Below are positions 46,285-57,299 of a DNA stretch of 64,000 bases, in pieces; position 1 is the stretch's first letter; every line of letters starts with the position of its first letter. Both the position numbers and the translations under genes were made by a program. The notes under the pieces were generated by a model, which worked only from the letters and a program-made list of their open reading frames with translations, had not been told where the DNA came from and ran no database searches. Source of the DNA: Linyphia triangularis (taxonomy: Eukaryota; Arthropoda; Arachnida; Araneae; Linyphiidae); assembly GCA_963978545.1 (NCBI GenBank), contig OZ021722.1, positions 108,836,442 to 108,900,441 on the forward strand, in the 5' to 3' direction.

Positions 46285-46531
46285 CCAACTGGTCAAATAA
46301 TAGAAACATCTCCAAATTTCCCGATTGCTTTAGGTGTTGCCACCTTTTTTCTAACATGTATTATCGCTGTTAACAAATAAAATAAGATAAGATAAAATAC
46401 AATAGAACTTTAAATGATTACGTCACTATTTACAGCTGTATACAGAAAATTTGTGCAACAATATATAATTATAACATAAAATTTGGTACAAGGTGTTTGT
46501 TAAAATACATATTTTATTTTACATATTTGAT

Positions 46532-49500
46532 CTACCATTGAAGTTTTCGAAATTTAGAGCTCGTATTTTGCTTTCTTTTTTTGGACCTTTCAATGTGATT
46601 CTCATCCCAATCAACTGATTCTGACAGGGCTTTCCCAATTCTTCTAGTGATGGTTGTGATGGCAACGTCTCCATACTTTATCTTGATACTAGTTATAAAA
46701 TAAGACTTAAGCTTAATAAAATTAACAGCAAGAATACGAAAAGAGAGACATTACTATTTAGTAATTTTACTTCATTTATATGGCACCAAATAATAATAAG
46801 CTGTTTTTTACTTCCAATTACCCATATGTATACATAGGGTATTGAAATTCGGTCCAAAAAAAACAAAAACAAAAACAATTTTTTAAAATTTTTTTCCACG
46901 TTTTGAAACATCCTGATTTTAAAAAAGTGATCTAGAAAAAATTTCTGTCTGTGTGTATGTGGTCAACATAACTCACGAACAAATTGACCTACGATGTTCA
47001 AATTTGGTAGCCATTGGTACCTACCATTAAGGTTTTCATCAAAATCACTCATGCGAGTAAGGTAGCTGCCATTGAAAAAATCATGATTTTTAGTAATTGC
47101 TAAAAAACGGCTCTAACGATTTTGTTCAAAATCTCTGTGGTAATGCCTCGTAAAGTGTTCTAAACATCCCCACCTCCGAAATCCCCTTAAAAATGCTTTA
47201 ATGGAGTAAAAAGTTGAACTTTCAACGCAGAGTTCTCTTTCCTTGAGCATATACCTCAGCAACGATCGTCTTTTCTTCTCCCTTCAATCTCGCTTATAGT
47301 AAAGGATAATATAAGAATTAACGAAAAATATATCGCCAAAATTACCACTTTGGCGAAGTTTTTTTTTTTTTTAATAGACTCATACAAGAATTATCGCAAA
47401 ATATATATATATCACAAAACTGACTATTTCCTCTAAATGAATGATGAAAGTATAAAAAACGGTAAATGTCACAAATCCCCTTCAGTATTATTGTGTAATT
47501 GAAAGCTGTGCGATGTTCCACACTCCTAATTTTATTATTAAATATGGTTTATAGACCTACTTATGTTTGCCATGAATCAGGGTTACAGTGGTCATGTTAA
47601 ATATGAAATTAGCGACCTTTTAAACTTCACTTCATGGTTACATACAAATGTATGCACATTATCCCATACACATGTAAAATGTAACACTTAGACCATTAAT
47701 GCTTACTCTTCATATAACTATTTTAGTTAAGGGCACATGAAGCGGAATTACAAGTTTACCATAATTTTTAATTTATAATTCTGTTAACTTATGAATTACA
47801 AATATGAGTTTGCAATTTAGTACAATTATTTTATTTAACAGAATCAATGCATTTTTGTAATATGACATTTTTATGTGTAGCAGAAAGATAAATTGGAAAA
47901 AATCAGTAAATTTATATTACATTTATAATTTTTTTTTTTTTGTATGTTTTGATTTTAAAAATTTTAATTTTTTCCTAACATAATTTAAAGCTTGTTTGAA
48001 AAGCTGAAACAGCATACGAAAGTCGTTTTTCAATGAACCTATTGCATTTTTTACATACACATACATATCTATGGTATCCCTTAAAACATTAATAAATAAC
48101 TTTCAATACTTTAAAAAATATTTCTATGCTCAATTACCAAAGAAGCATCTTTTAGTTTCAGAAAATGAACTGTCGCTTACCAGTGACAACATTGCAAAGA
48201 TTTAAGACGCAGAACTTCAACTTGTCCTGTGCCCTGTAACTAGGCTTTACTGCACAGCCATATATCTACTCAAAAGTCTCTTCAGAATGAATATTACCAA
48301 TCATTGGGATTATTATATCCCCACCTCGGCAAAGAAAACGAGCCTGAAATATAAAATTGTTCATTTCTGTTTTCATTAAAATAAAATTTAAATTTAAAAT
48401 CTGCTTGTTGCGTAAAACTTATTATTTTTAGCTCTTTTTGTTTTGCATAAGCTCTTTTTGTAACGGAACTGCAATTTTTGTTGTCAACAAAAGAAATCAA
48501 ACAATGCAATATTTACTATCATGAAAAGCAGAATTTTGCACAAAAGCATATGACTGTTAACTTTTAGTAAAATTTTTTACATCAGATAACATTTCTTACC
48601 AACATTTAAGAAAATCGTTTAAAACTTGTATTCGAATTTAAAACATACGCATTGATCTTGTGTGAATTCAATTTATATAAAGTTCTATGCAAATACGTTT
48701 GCGCCAACCTCACACAAACACAAAAGAATTATGAGACATGAAATAAATGCTAACGCTGTTTTGCTTTTACAAACTAATTCATTTTTCCTTAGCAGTTTAA
48801 AATTTTAATAAATAATTTATAAAAGAGAAAAATCTTTTTTTAAACGGTTAAATTAACCACTAAATAAATTCAAAATTAATAGTAAAAAGTGTTGAAAGTC
48901 TGTGATAAAATATAAAATTCAAAATACGCTTCCGCATTTGAAAAATTATGGCTCGATTTGGAATGACTGTTTTAGTCCGTTCACTATAAAGTTTAACAAT
49001 ATCTTTCAATTCCTATTTATATTGTTTTTAACAATAGCTATCAAATGACTTACAATCAAACATGCACATAGATAGAAAATCAAAGTCATGTTCGCCTCCA
49101 GGGTGGGTTCAAGTGCATCCATTTTACCCTCCTGGGGGCTCCCATGATCAAAGTGATGTCAAGCAACTAGAGGTCGGAAATATCGATCAAAATATCATCG
49201 GAAATATCGATACTATATCGTTGCATAGAAAAAATATCGATATATCAATGCATGATTTTCATTTTTTAATTTGATTTTCAATTTTGCCAGAAACAAAGTT
49301 TTTCGTGGTAAATTTCTACTTTTCATGAATTCATGCAAAAATTGTTTTAATAAATAAATTATAAAAATTGTTTTTTGAAAATATCGATATATCGGTGACT
49401 TTTATCGATATTTTTTATTATCGATTTTTAAAAAAAAATATCAATAAAAATATCGTCGTATCGATATATCGGTAACTTTTATCGATATTTTTCATTATCG

Positions 49501-49753
49501 ATTTTTTAAAAAAAATATCAATAAAAATATCGTCGTATCGATATATCGCCGACCTCTACAAGCGCAATCACAAAATGAAGCAAAGTTGAAAATTTCATTC
49601 AAGTTCAAAAACAAAAAACTAAACTTGGCAATTAATAGTGGAATGTGAGAAAAAACTACATAATTCGTTTATGTATTACGACAAATAACGGTGATAGCAC
49701 TTACAAAATATGAAAAGTTGAATCTTGTCTTCAGTTACAAACTGGTCGGCCAT
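46532..49753 (-). CDS. Unidentified spliced minus-strand gene
   Basis: Four candidate coding segments with consensus splice sites: 49705-49753 (ATG; MADQFVTEDKIQLFIF), 48298-48343 (SFSLPRWGYNNPND), 48181-48233 (AQDKLKFCVLNLCNVVT) and 46532-46688 (IKYGDVAITTITRRIGKALS, then a basic tail with KKRK, ending LQW and TAG). Phases agree across the first two introns (1, then 2). The last segment needs 2 nt from upstream but receives 1, so a short exon is probably missing between 46688 and 48181, where a family G copy sits. Read directly, the join would stop after three codons. The lysine-rich tail resembles a nuclear localisation signal. I do not recognise the protein family and assign no function. 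Confidence 0.5.
46818..47525 (-). repeat. Family G dispersed repeat, copy 8
   Basis: Full-length reverse-orientation copy from ttacccatatgtatacatag to gcgatgttccacactcctaa, including ggtagctgccattgaaaa and the tcgccaaaattaccac region. Lies in the last intron of the unidentified gene. Confidence 0.82.
49168..49558. mobile_element. hAT-like MITE P filled with ATCGATA repeats
   Basis: Inverted termini tagaggtcggaaatatcgat / atcgatatatcgccgacctcta-type end. The flanks share caagc (49160-49164 and 49559-49563), only a partial 8-bp match. The interior contains two and a half copies of a roughly 64-bp unit (tatcgatatatcggt-actttta) at about 49379-49550. The tAGAGGTCGGC terminus resembles many hAT elements. 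Confidence 0.65.
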
Positions 49754-50804
49754 TCCTCATAAATAAACTTCGCAAACACATCCGAGCATTTAGTTGTTGC
49801 TGCCCACTCGGTTATGGTTCATTTTAAAAATTTCAGCGCATTATTTTATTTCAGCCTGCTTTAACAATCGATCATCTCTAAAAGTAGTGATCCTTTTCTT
49901 CCAGTTCACTGGCACTTTAAATGTGAATTGGAAATACCTAAATATTTATTTTTTCAATATATCAAACGGCCCATCTTTGATATTTAACATCTTTTACTAC
50001 TTCAGTTCAGCTCTTGACCTGTTTAATTAAAAATTGTATTTTAAATGTTGCACTAGACTAATTTCAATACTTTTCCGCATTTTCGAAAGTAAAATCGATT
50101 ATCTTTATGGTTTCAGTCAAGTAACCAAGAATTCGAATGTATATATGAACATACTAAGTACAAGAGAACATTTCCCTATTCATTTCAAGAAAACGGGAAT
50201 TTCGCATTAGCATACCAATAGTATTTTACTGGTTGCTGAATGCAATAAAGTTTGCTTATGTTAATGTCTAAACTCGACTCTAATGTGTTTACAAACAAAT
50301 TAAGTGATTCTGAGTAAAACTTCCAGTTTAACTTAAAAATTTAAGACTGTGTAGTATTTTTGTCCATGGTTGTATTTAGTATGTATACCTAACGTCTTTA
50401 TAACTTAGGTATGCTATATTAAATTTTTCTAATCTTATATACAGGGTGAGTTTTAAGTCGCGCCGTAATTCTGCGAAAAAGCCAGTTGTTGATGGGCGAT
50501 GGTCAAAGGCAGCTAACTCTGTGTTAAAGATATTCATTTTTTTTATATTTTTACGCTTTGATCGCATTTTTACAGAAAAGATTTAAACACTTACAAAGAA
50601 AAAATGAAATGTTTTACAATACTTACTTCCATGATTCCACAGTACCATTATTACGGACTTGAGGATACATTTAAAGTGACAAATAGAGGTATGTGTTGAG
50701 AGTGACAGAAAGATACTTTTCAATTTATAAGCAAAGTTACATTTGTTACAGTTTAATTGCGATTTAGGAAAATTCAAACTATTATTAATTAAATAATTTT
50801 TAAT
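49754..50804. other. Upstream region of the unidentified gene, small repeat fragment
   Basis: No coding exon seen. A short stretch at about 50444-50580 (cagggtgagttttaagtcgc, then gttgatgggcgatggtcaaa) resembles the middle of family G. The sequence just before 50805 leads into the 192-bp satellite. Confidence 0.5.
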
Positions 50805-53290
50805 GTTATGAAATTTTAATGTCAATCAAGACCTAACATAGAGAGTATAAGGAACGACCCTTTCTAGGATTTTCTCTTAAAATGCTGTTGGACTCACATT
50901 TTGGGGTAGCACGAGTTGACGAACTTTTCGACATTCCTCAATTACAGAATTTTATTTACACTTCTATGTAGGATCTGAAAATGTGAAGTAAAGTTTGTTA
51001 TGAAATTTTAATGTCAATCAAGACCTAATATAGAGAGTATAAGGAACGACCCTTTCTAGGATTTTCTCTTAAAATGCTGTTGGACTCACATTTTGGGGTA
51101 GCACGAGTTGACGAACTTTTCGACATTCCTCAATTACAGAATTTTATTTACACTTCTATGTAGGATCTGAAAATGTGAAGTAAAGTTTGTTATGAAATTT
51201 TAATGTCAATCAAGACCTAATATAGAGAGTATAAGGAACGACCCTTTCTAGGATTTTCTCTTAAAATGCTGTTGGACTCACATTTTGGGGTAGCACGAGT
51301 TGACGAACTTTTCGACATTCCTCAATTACAGAATTTTATTTACACTTCTATGTAGGATCTGAAAATGTGAAGTAAAGTTTGTTATGAAATTTTAATGTCA
51401 ATCAAGACCTAATATAGAGAGTATAAGGAACGACCCTTTCTAGGATTTTCTCTTAAAATGCTGTTGGACTCGCATTTTGGGGTAGCACGAGTTGACGAAC
51501 TTTTCGACATTCCTCAATTACAGAATTTTATTTACACTTCTATGTAGGATCTGAAAATGTGAAGTAAAGTTTGTTATGAAATTTTAATGTCAATCAAGAC
51601 CTAATATAGAGAGTATAAGGAACGACCCTTTCTAGGATTTTCTCTTAAAATGCTGTTGGACTCACATTTTGGGGTAGCACGAGTTGACGAACTTTTCGAC
51701 ATTCCTCAATTACAGAATTTTATTTACACTTCTATGTAGGATCTGAAAATGTGAAGTAAAGTTTGTTATGAAATTTTAATGTCAATCAAGACCTAATATA
51801 GAGAGTATAAGGAACGACCCTTTCTAGGATTTTCTCTTAAAATGCTGTTGGACTCACATTTTGGGGTAGCACGAGTTGACGAACTTTTCGACATTCCTCA
51901 ATTACAGAATTTTATTTACACTTCTATGTAGGATCTGAAAATGTGAAGTAAAGTTTGTTATGAAATTTTAATGTCAATCAAGACCTAATATAGAGAGTAT
52001 AAGGAACGACCCTTTCTAGGATTTTCTCTTAAAATGCTGTTGGACTCGCATTTTGGGGTAGCACGAGTTGACGAACTTTTCGACATTCCTCAATTACAGA
52101 ATTTTATTTACACTTCTATGTAGGATCTGAAAATGTGAAGTAAAGTTTGTTATGAAATTTTAATGTCAATCAAGACCTAACATAGAGAGTATAAGGAACG
52201 ACCCTTTCTAGGATTTTCTCTTAAAATGCTGTTGGACTCACATTTTGGGGTAGCACGAGTTGACGAACTTTTCGACATTCCTCAATTACAGAATTTTATT
52301 TACACTTCTATGTAGGATCTGAAAATGTGAAGTAAAGTTTGTTATGAAATTTTAATGTCAATCAAGACCTAATATAGAGAGTATAAGGAACGACCCTTTC
52401 TAGGATTTTCTCTTAAAATGCTGTTGGACTCACATTTTGGGGTAGCACGAGTTGACGAACTTTTCGACATTCCTCAATTACAGAATTTTATTTACACTTC
52501 TATGTAGGATCTGAAAATGTGAAGTAAAGTTTGTTATGAAATTTTAATGTCAATCAAGACCTAATATAGAGAGTATAAGGAACGACCCTTTCTAGGATTT
52601 TCTCTTAAAATGCTGTTGGACTCGCATTTTGGGGTAGCACGAGTTGACGAACTTTTCGACATTCCTCAATTACAGAATTTTATTTACACTTCTATGTAGG
52701 ATCTGAAAATGTGAAGTAAAGTTTGTTATGAAATTTTAATGTCAATCAAGACCTAACATAGAGAGTATAAGGAACGACCCTTTCTAGGATTTTCTCTTAA
52801 AATGCTGTTGGACTCACATTTTGGGGTAGCACGAGTTGACGAACTTTTCGACATTCCTCAATTACAGAATTTTATTTACACTTCTATGTAGGATCTGAAA
52901 ATGTGAAGTAAAGTTTGTTATGAAATTTTAATGTCAATCAAGACCTAATATAGAGAGTATAAGGAACGACCCTTTCTAGGATTTTCTCTTAAAATGCTGT
53001 TGGACTCGCATTTTGGGGTAGCACGAGTTGACGAACTTTTCGACATTCCTCAATTACAGAATTTTATTTACACTTCTATGTAGGATCTGAAAATGTGAGG
53101 TAAAGTTTGTTATGAAATTTTAATGTCAATCAAGACCTAATATAGAGAGTATAAGGAACGACCCTTTCTAGGTTTTTCTCTTAAAATGCTGTTGGACTCG
53201 CATTTTGGGGTAGCACGAGTTGACGAACTTTTCGACATTCCTCAATTACAGAATTTTATTTACACTTCTATGTAGGATCGGATTCAATTC
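50805..53290. repeat. Satellite array, 13 x 192 bp
   Basis: Head-to-tail units beginning gttatgaaattttaatgtca with constant period 192: the marker gtcaatcaag falls at 50821, 51013, 51205 and every 192 bp to 53125. Units are almost identical and contain ggaacgaccctttctaggat and gggtagcacgagttgacgaa. The last unit ends in a diverged ggatcggattcaattc. No protein is encoded across the unit. Two positions vary in a patterned way (ctcac/ctcgc, ctaac/ctaat). Confidence 0.95.
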
Positions 53291-53550
53291 TAATGTGAGG
53301 TAAAGTTTGTTCCAAAATGTTCAACGAGATATCTCCCTAAAATATATAAGAATTGTGTAGGAAAACAAGATTTAAAATTTTTAAAATTTTATGAATTTTT
53401 GAACATGAATGTTAAAAGAATGTCAAAGTTTAAGTAATAACAATAGAAAGAAAGGCATTTAAATCAAATCAAATTAGTCCAAGACCTTTTTAAAAGGATT
53501 GAGTAAAACTAGATACGGTAAAGTAAAAACACACAGTCAAATTTGTTTCT

Positions 53551-54437
53551 AACAATACCGGTAGGGACGTAGAAAAACATTGTTATATACAGGTTATCGT
53601 TGTACGTAGAAACCTTTCTATAACGGTAACGTAAGGACTTATAAAAAATATTGTTATATACAGGTTATCGTTGTACGTAGAAACCTTTCTATAACGGTAA
53701 CGTAAGGACTTAGAAAAAACATTGTTATATACAGGTTATCGTTGTACGTAGAAACCTTTCTATAACGGTAACGTAAGGACTTATAAAAAATATTGTTATA
53801 TACAGGTTATCGTTGTACGTAGAAACCTTTCTATAACGGTAACGTAAGGACTTAGAAAAAATATTGTTATATACAGGTTATCGTTGTACGTAGAAACCTT
53901 TCTATAACGGTAACGTAAGGACTTAGAAAAAATATTGTTATATACAGGTTATCGTTGTACGTAGAAACCTTTCTATAACGGTAACGTAAGGACTTAGAAA
54001 AAATATTGTTATATACAGGTTACCGTTGTACGTAGAAACCTTTCTATAACGGTAACGTAAGGACTTAGAAAAAATATTGTTATATACAGGTTATCGTTGT
54101 ACGTAGAAACCTTTCTATAACGGTAACGTAAGGACTTAGAAAAAATATTGTTATATACAGGTTATCGTTGTACGTAGAAACCTTTCTATAACGGTAACGT
54201 AAGGACTTAGAAAAAATATTGTTATATACAGGTTATCGTTGTACGTAGAAACCTTTCTATAACGGTAACGTAAGGACTTAGAAAAAATATTGTTATATAC
54301 AGGTTATCGTTGTACGTAGAAACCTTTCTATAACGGTAACGTAAGGACTTAGAAAAAATATTGTTATATACAGGTTATCGTTGTACGTAGAAACCTTTCT
54401 ATAACGGTAACGTAAGGACTTAGAAAAAATATTGTTA
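53551..54437. repeat. Satellite array, 12 x 71 bp
   Basis: Unit aggttatcgttgtacgtaga...ctataacggtaacgtaagg...attgttatatac with period 71: the marker aggttatcg occurs at 53591, 53662, 53733 and on to 54372 (one copy reads aggttaccg). Copies 2 to 4 alternate between cttataaaaaatatt and cttagaaaaaacatt; later copies are uniform cttagaaaaaatatt. It begins about 260 bp after the 192-bp array. Confidence 0.93.
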
Positions 54438-55857
54438 TAGAGAGTTTAGAATTGAACAGTTCGATAATTTTGCACATCCCAATGTTCATGTAGGTATATT
54501 ATAATGTGTTCATGAATATGCTATGCACATTTTAATATCCGTGGGCGTATTCCGGATGTGATCCAAGTAGAATAACACTACTTCAATACAATACACCTCA
54601 TTATTCACGTCCGTACTCTCAATAGGATGCGATATTGTTCGAAAGCTACTAAAAAAGTGGAGGACCTGTGAACGAGGCCGGGAAGAAAACTTAAAGAGGT
54701 TTATTCAACATATTGTTACTTATCAATTTGAACAACTACAATAAGTAACTACAATTAAGATTTTAAAAGCAATACTTGTAGCTCAGTAGTCCATATCTGG
54801 AAATGGAGCAAGTAGTCCAAATAGATTTGAAACTGATGCATCGTAGATTGAAACTTAACAAGAGAGTTGCTATCAAACGATTAATCACTCTCAAAATGGA
54901 AGTTAATCCTAATTGGAAATTACGATGATAGGGAAATAGTAGTAAAGATAAAGAAAATGGAATATGTTCAACAGCTGATAAAGTTATAATACTGATTCCG
55001 TTCTGCCAACACTGGCCTTTTACAGCACATTGATGTACGCTTCCACCAATTGCATTCTATTCTAAAGTCCTTACAGAAAGTCCTCGCAGGATTAAACACC
55101 GTCACTTTTTTTCACGTGACTACAGGTGGTTAATGATGTCACTGTGATAGTTTTTTTTTTTAACCACAGTCAATATGCACATACATTTTTAACATTAAAT
55201 TATAGGAAAATGTTTTAAAATGTACAAAGAAAACATTTTGAAAACCGACTATCAGTAGTTGAAAGATTAGGTAGAGTCGAATACGAAGAAGACAGTTTAG
55301 CCACGAATCCTTTTATACTTAGGTTGGACTAGTTTACTACTCCAGGTTGGAGGATATTATTGAACAGAAAATTATTTCTTTTTAATTTTTGATATTTATC
55401 CTCTTGTTGATGCAGTTTTATTTTGCAAAGATCTTCGTCTGTTAAGTAAGCTAAGAGAAAAAAAATCGACAAGGTGAACAGCTTCTTACCTCACTAGAAT
55501 CCGCGCTAAACTGTTTGACGAAATACAAACATCAACATTTGATGTTTAGCACCTTGCTCTTAGTGTGAATAAATTATTCGGCGCAAATATGTCACATTAA
55601 GAGCCGGGGGAAGGATAAGGGTAAACACCTTATTAATTATGCTGATGTTAAAGCCCCCCAGACATGACTTTAAAGCGAATAAAAATGTCGAGGAATTTAA
55701 ATAAATAAGCCTGCTCATGAACCTGAAACCCCCCGAAAAATGTGATGGTCTGCATCTCCTAATGCAGTCAGTAGCACGCGGGGGGAAAAAAAAGTTCGAA
55801 TAAACTGGGCGTTTCGAAAAACGTAAGAAAGTCCCGAAAAATAAATATCCGGTGAAA
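54438..55857. other. Upstream region of the plus-strand gene
   Basis: No exon recognised. Base composition becomes less A+T-rich towards the right end (from about 55540 on), consistent with approach to a promoter. Confidence 0.45.
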
Positions 55858-56021
55858 TGACGTAAAAAGTGTTCTTATTTGCGAAATGGCGTGTGACAAG
55901 GAGTCGTGAGCTCGGGCGTCACTTACTCTTTGGTAAGGGGACTGAGTTGAGCTGTTTTTTTGGGTGTGAGGAGTGCCGACAGTTTGCGAGTTTACGTGTG
56001 GTGCTTAGGGGCTCGAAGAAA
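55858..56021 (+). promoter_or_regulatory. Putative promoter and 5' UTR of the plus-strand gene
   Basis: A relatively G+C- and CpG-rich block (cgaaatggcgtgtgacaaggag, gagctcgggcgtcac) stands out from the A+T-rich surroundings. It holds a CRE-like TGACGTAA at 55858-55865 and leads to ATGGCG at 56022. No TATA box. The transcription start cannot be placed. Confidence 0.5.
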
Positions 56022-56073
56022 ATGGCGCTTCCCTCCAATGCAGAAGATGTATTCGACGAGGACGTGAATTTCG
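56022..56073 (+). CDS. First coding exon of an unidentified plus-strand gene
   Basis: ATG at 56022 in good context (gaagaaaATGG), reading MALPSNAEDVFDEDVNF and then a split glycine codon at TTCG|gtaggc (donor 56074). The short acidic N-terminus, promoter-like upstream block and consensus donor make a real first exon likely. The frame is also open upstream to 55869, so an earlier start is possible but less likely. No second exon was found in the remaining 8 kb, and the protein is not recognised. Confidence 0.6.
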
Positions 56074-57266
56074 GTAGGCATTTCTGTAGCTTTCGGCTTA
56101 CTTTGCATTCACGGTGATGCAATCACTTTTGCCTTTTGCTTTTTACATTAGTTTTGTAATGTAATCTTGGAGAAGCCGAGAGGGAGGATTTCTGCCATCG
56201 AATATTTTTGAGGTCGAAAATACTAGACATGTACTTTAAGTTTTCTGGATGCTGGAGATGTTGATAATTTTTTTAAACAATTTGTTATGGAAAGTCTTGT
56301 TTTCCTTTTCGTATAACTTAATGTATTGTTTAGTTGACAAACGAATGAATACAGTGGTAAGAACCACGAAAAAAAGAAAGAAGAAAAAAGGGAATTGACA
56401 TTGTAATAATTTGATAAAAAAAAACACAAAAATGAGGGCAAAGAAAAAAGCGGCTAATATCCTTAAGTTGCTCTTGCGAAGTGCTCAGATTTCAGAGGGG
56501 AGCTATTTGAAAACACAACTTATTTAGAAATTGAATGGTCTAAGATCAATATTTTTTTTTTATCTTATTCGGCGTCTAAATGACATTATAAGACTTAAGT
56601 GTAATGTCTAAGATCTACAGTCTAAAATTTACTGTGTTTCAAAAGTTGATATGAAGTAGCTGTAATAAGGCAATTGCGAACTTCGAAAACTTCCGGTGGC
56701 AAATAGAATTTTTTTATATATCTAACTTAAAAATGAATCTTGTGTATTGAGCAATGATTTCAATGAAGTTCTCCTATCTTAGTTCAACATATTGTTATAA
56801 TGTTCTATTACTAATATCGCACATTTTTCACCAACATGTAAAACTGGTAAAAGAGTAAAGCTTTTGAAACATTTTCAGAATTTATATTCTTCTACTCTAT
56901 CCACACAGTTAGTATAGTAACTAGATGTGCCAGAAACAGCTTTTTAATTGTCCTTGATCTATTTGCTTAAGGGAAGCAGAATCTGAATGTATACGTTATT
57001 GTAACTACACTAAATATAACTTCTAAAACAATTTTTTTAATTGCTAAAAGGAATTGTGATGCTCAATTTTAAAGTAAAATCGTAATTGTGGACGTACAAT
57101 GTGCTTATAACTTTGAAAAACAGGTCCTTTTTGAATGGTAATACAACAATTTAATTATCTTAAGATTAATCGAACAATCCCCTACAAAGTCATACTTTAA
57201 ATGAAACAATCATAAATAACATATAATTGAAAAGCTGTATGTTTAATAACTTATTTTTTCTGCTTT

Positions 57267-57299
<33 letters not shown>

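Larger units (their letters stand above)
45595..46460 (-). mobile_element. Diverged solo LTR of the same Ty3/gypsy group, interrupted by B(A)
   Basis: Starts tgttcacagaggcaatggta and ends agaaaatttgtgcaaca, paralleling the LTR of the 39009-44905 element (gaggcaatg-tggcacag, ttcaggtgttgccaccttt, acgtcactatttaca). It is flanked by atat (45591-45594 and 46461-46464), a 4-bp target duplication like that of the full element. No internal region, so it is the product of LTR-LTR recombination. A MITE B insertion at 45857-46284 splits it. Confidence 0.85.

Noticed and set aside
48298..48343. Alternative reading ARFLCRGGDIIIPMIG of the second segment of the unidentified gene
   Set aside because: It needs phase 0 from exon 1, which ends in phase 1, and leads to a stop in the next exon.
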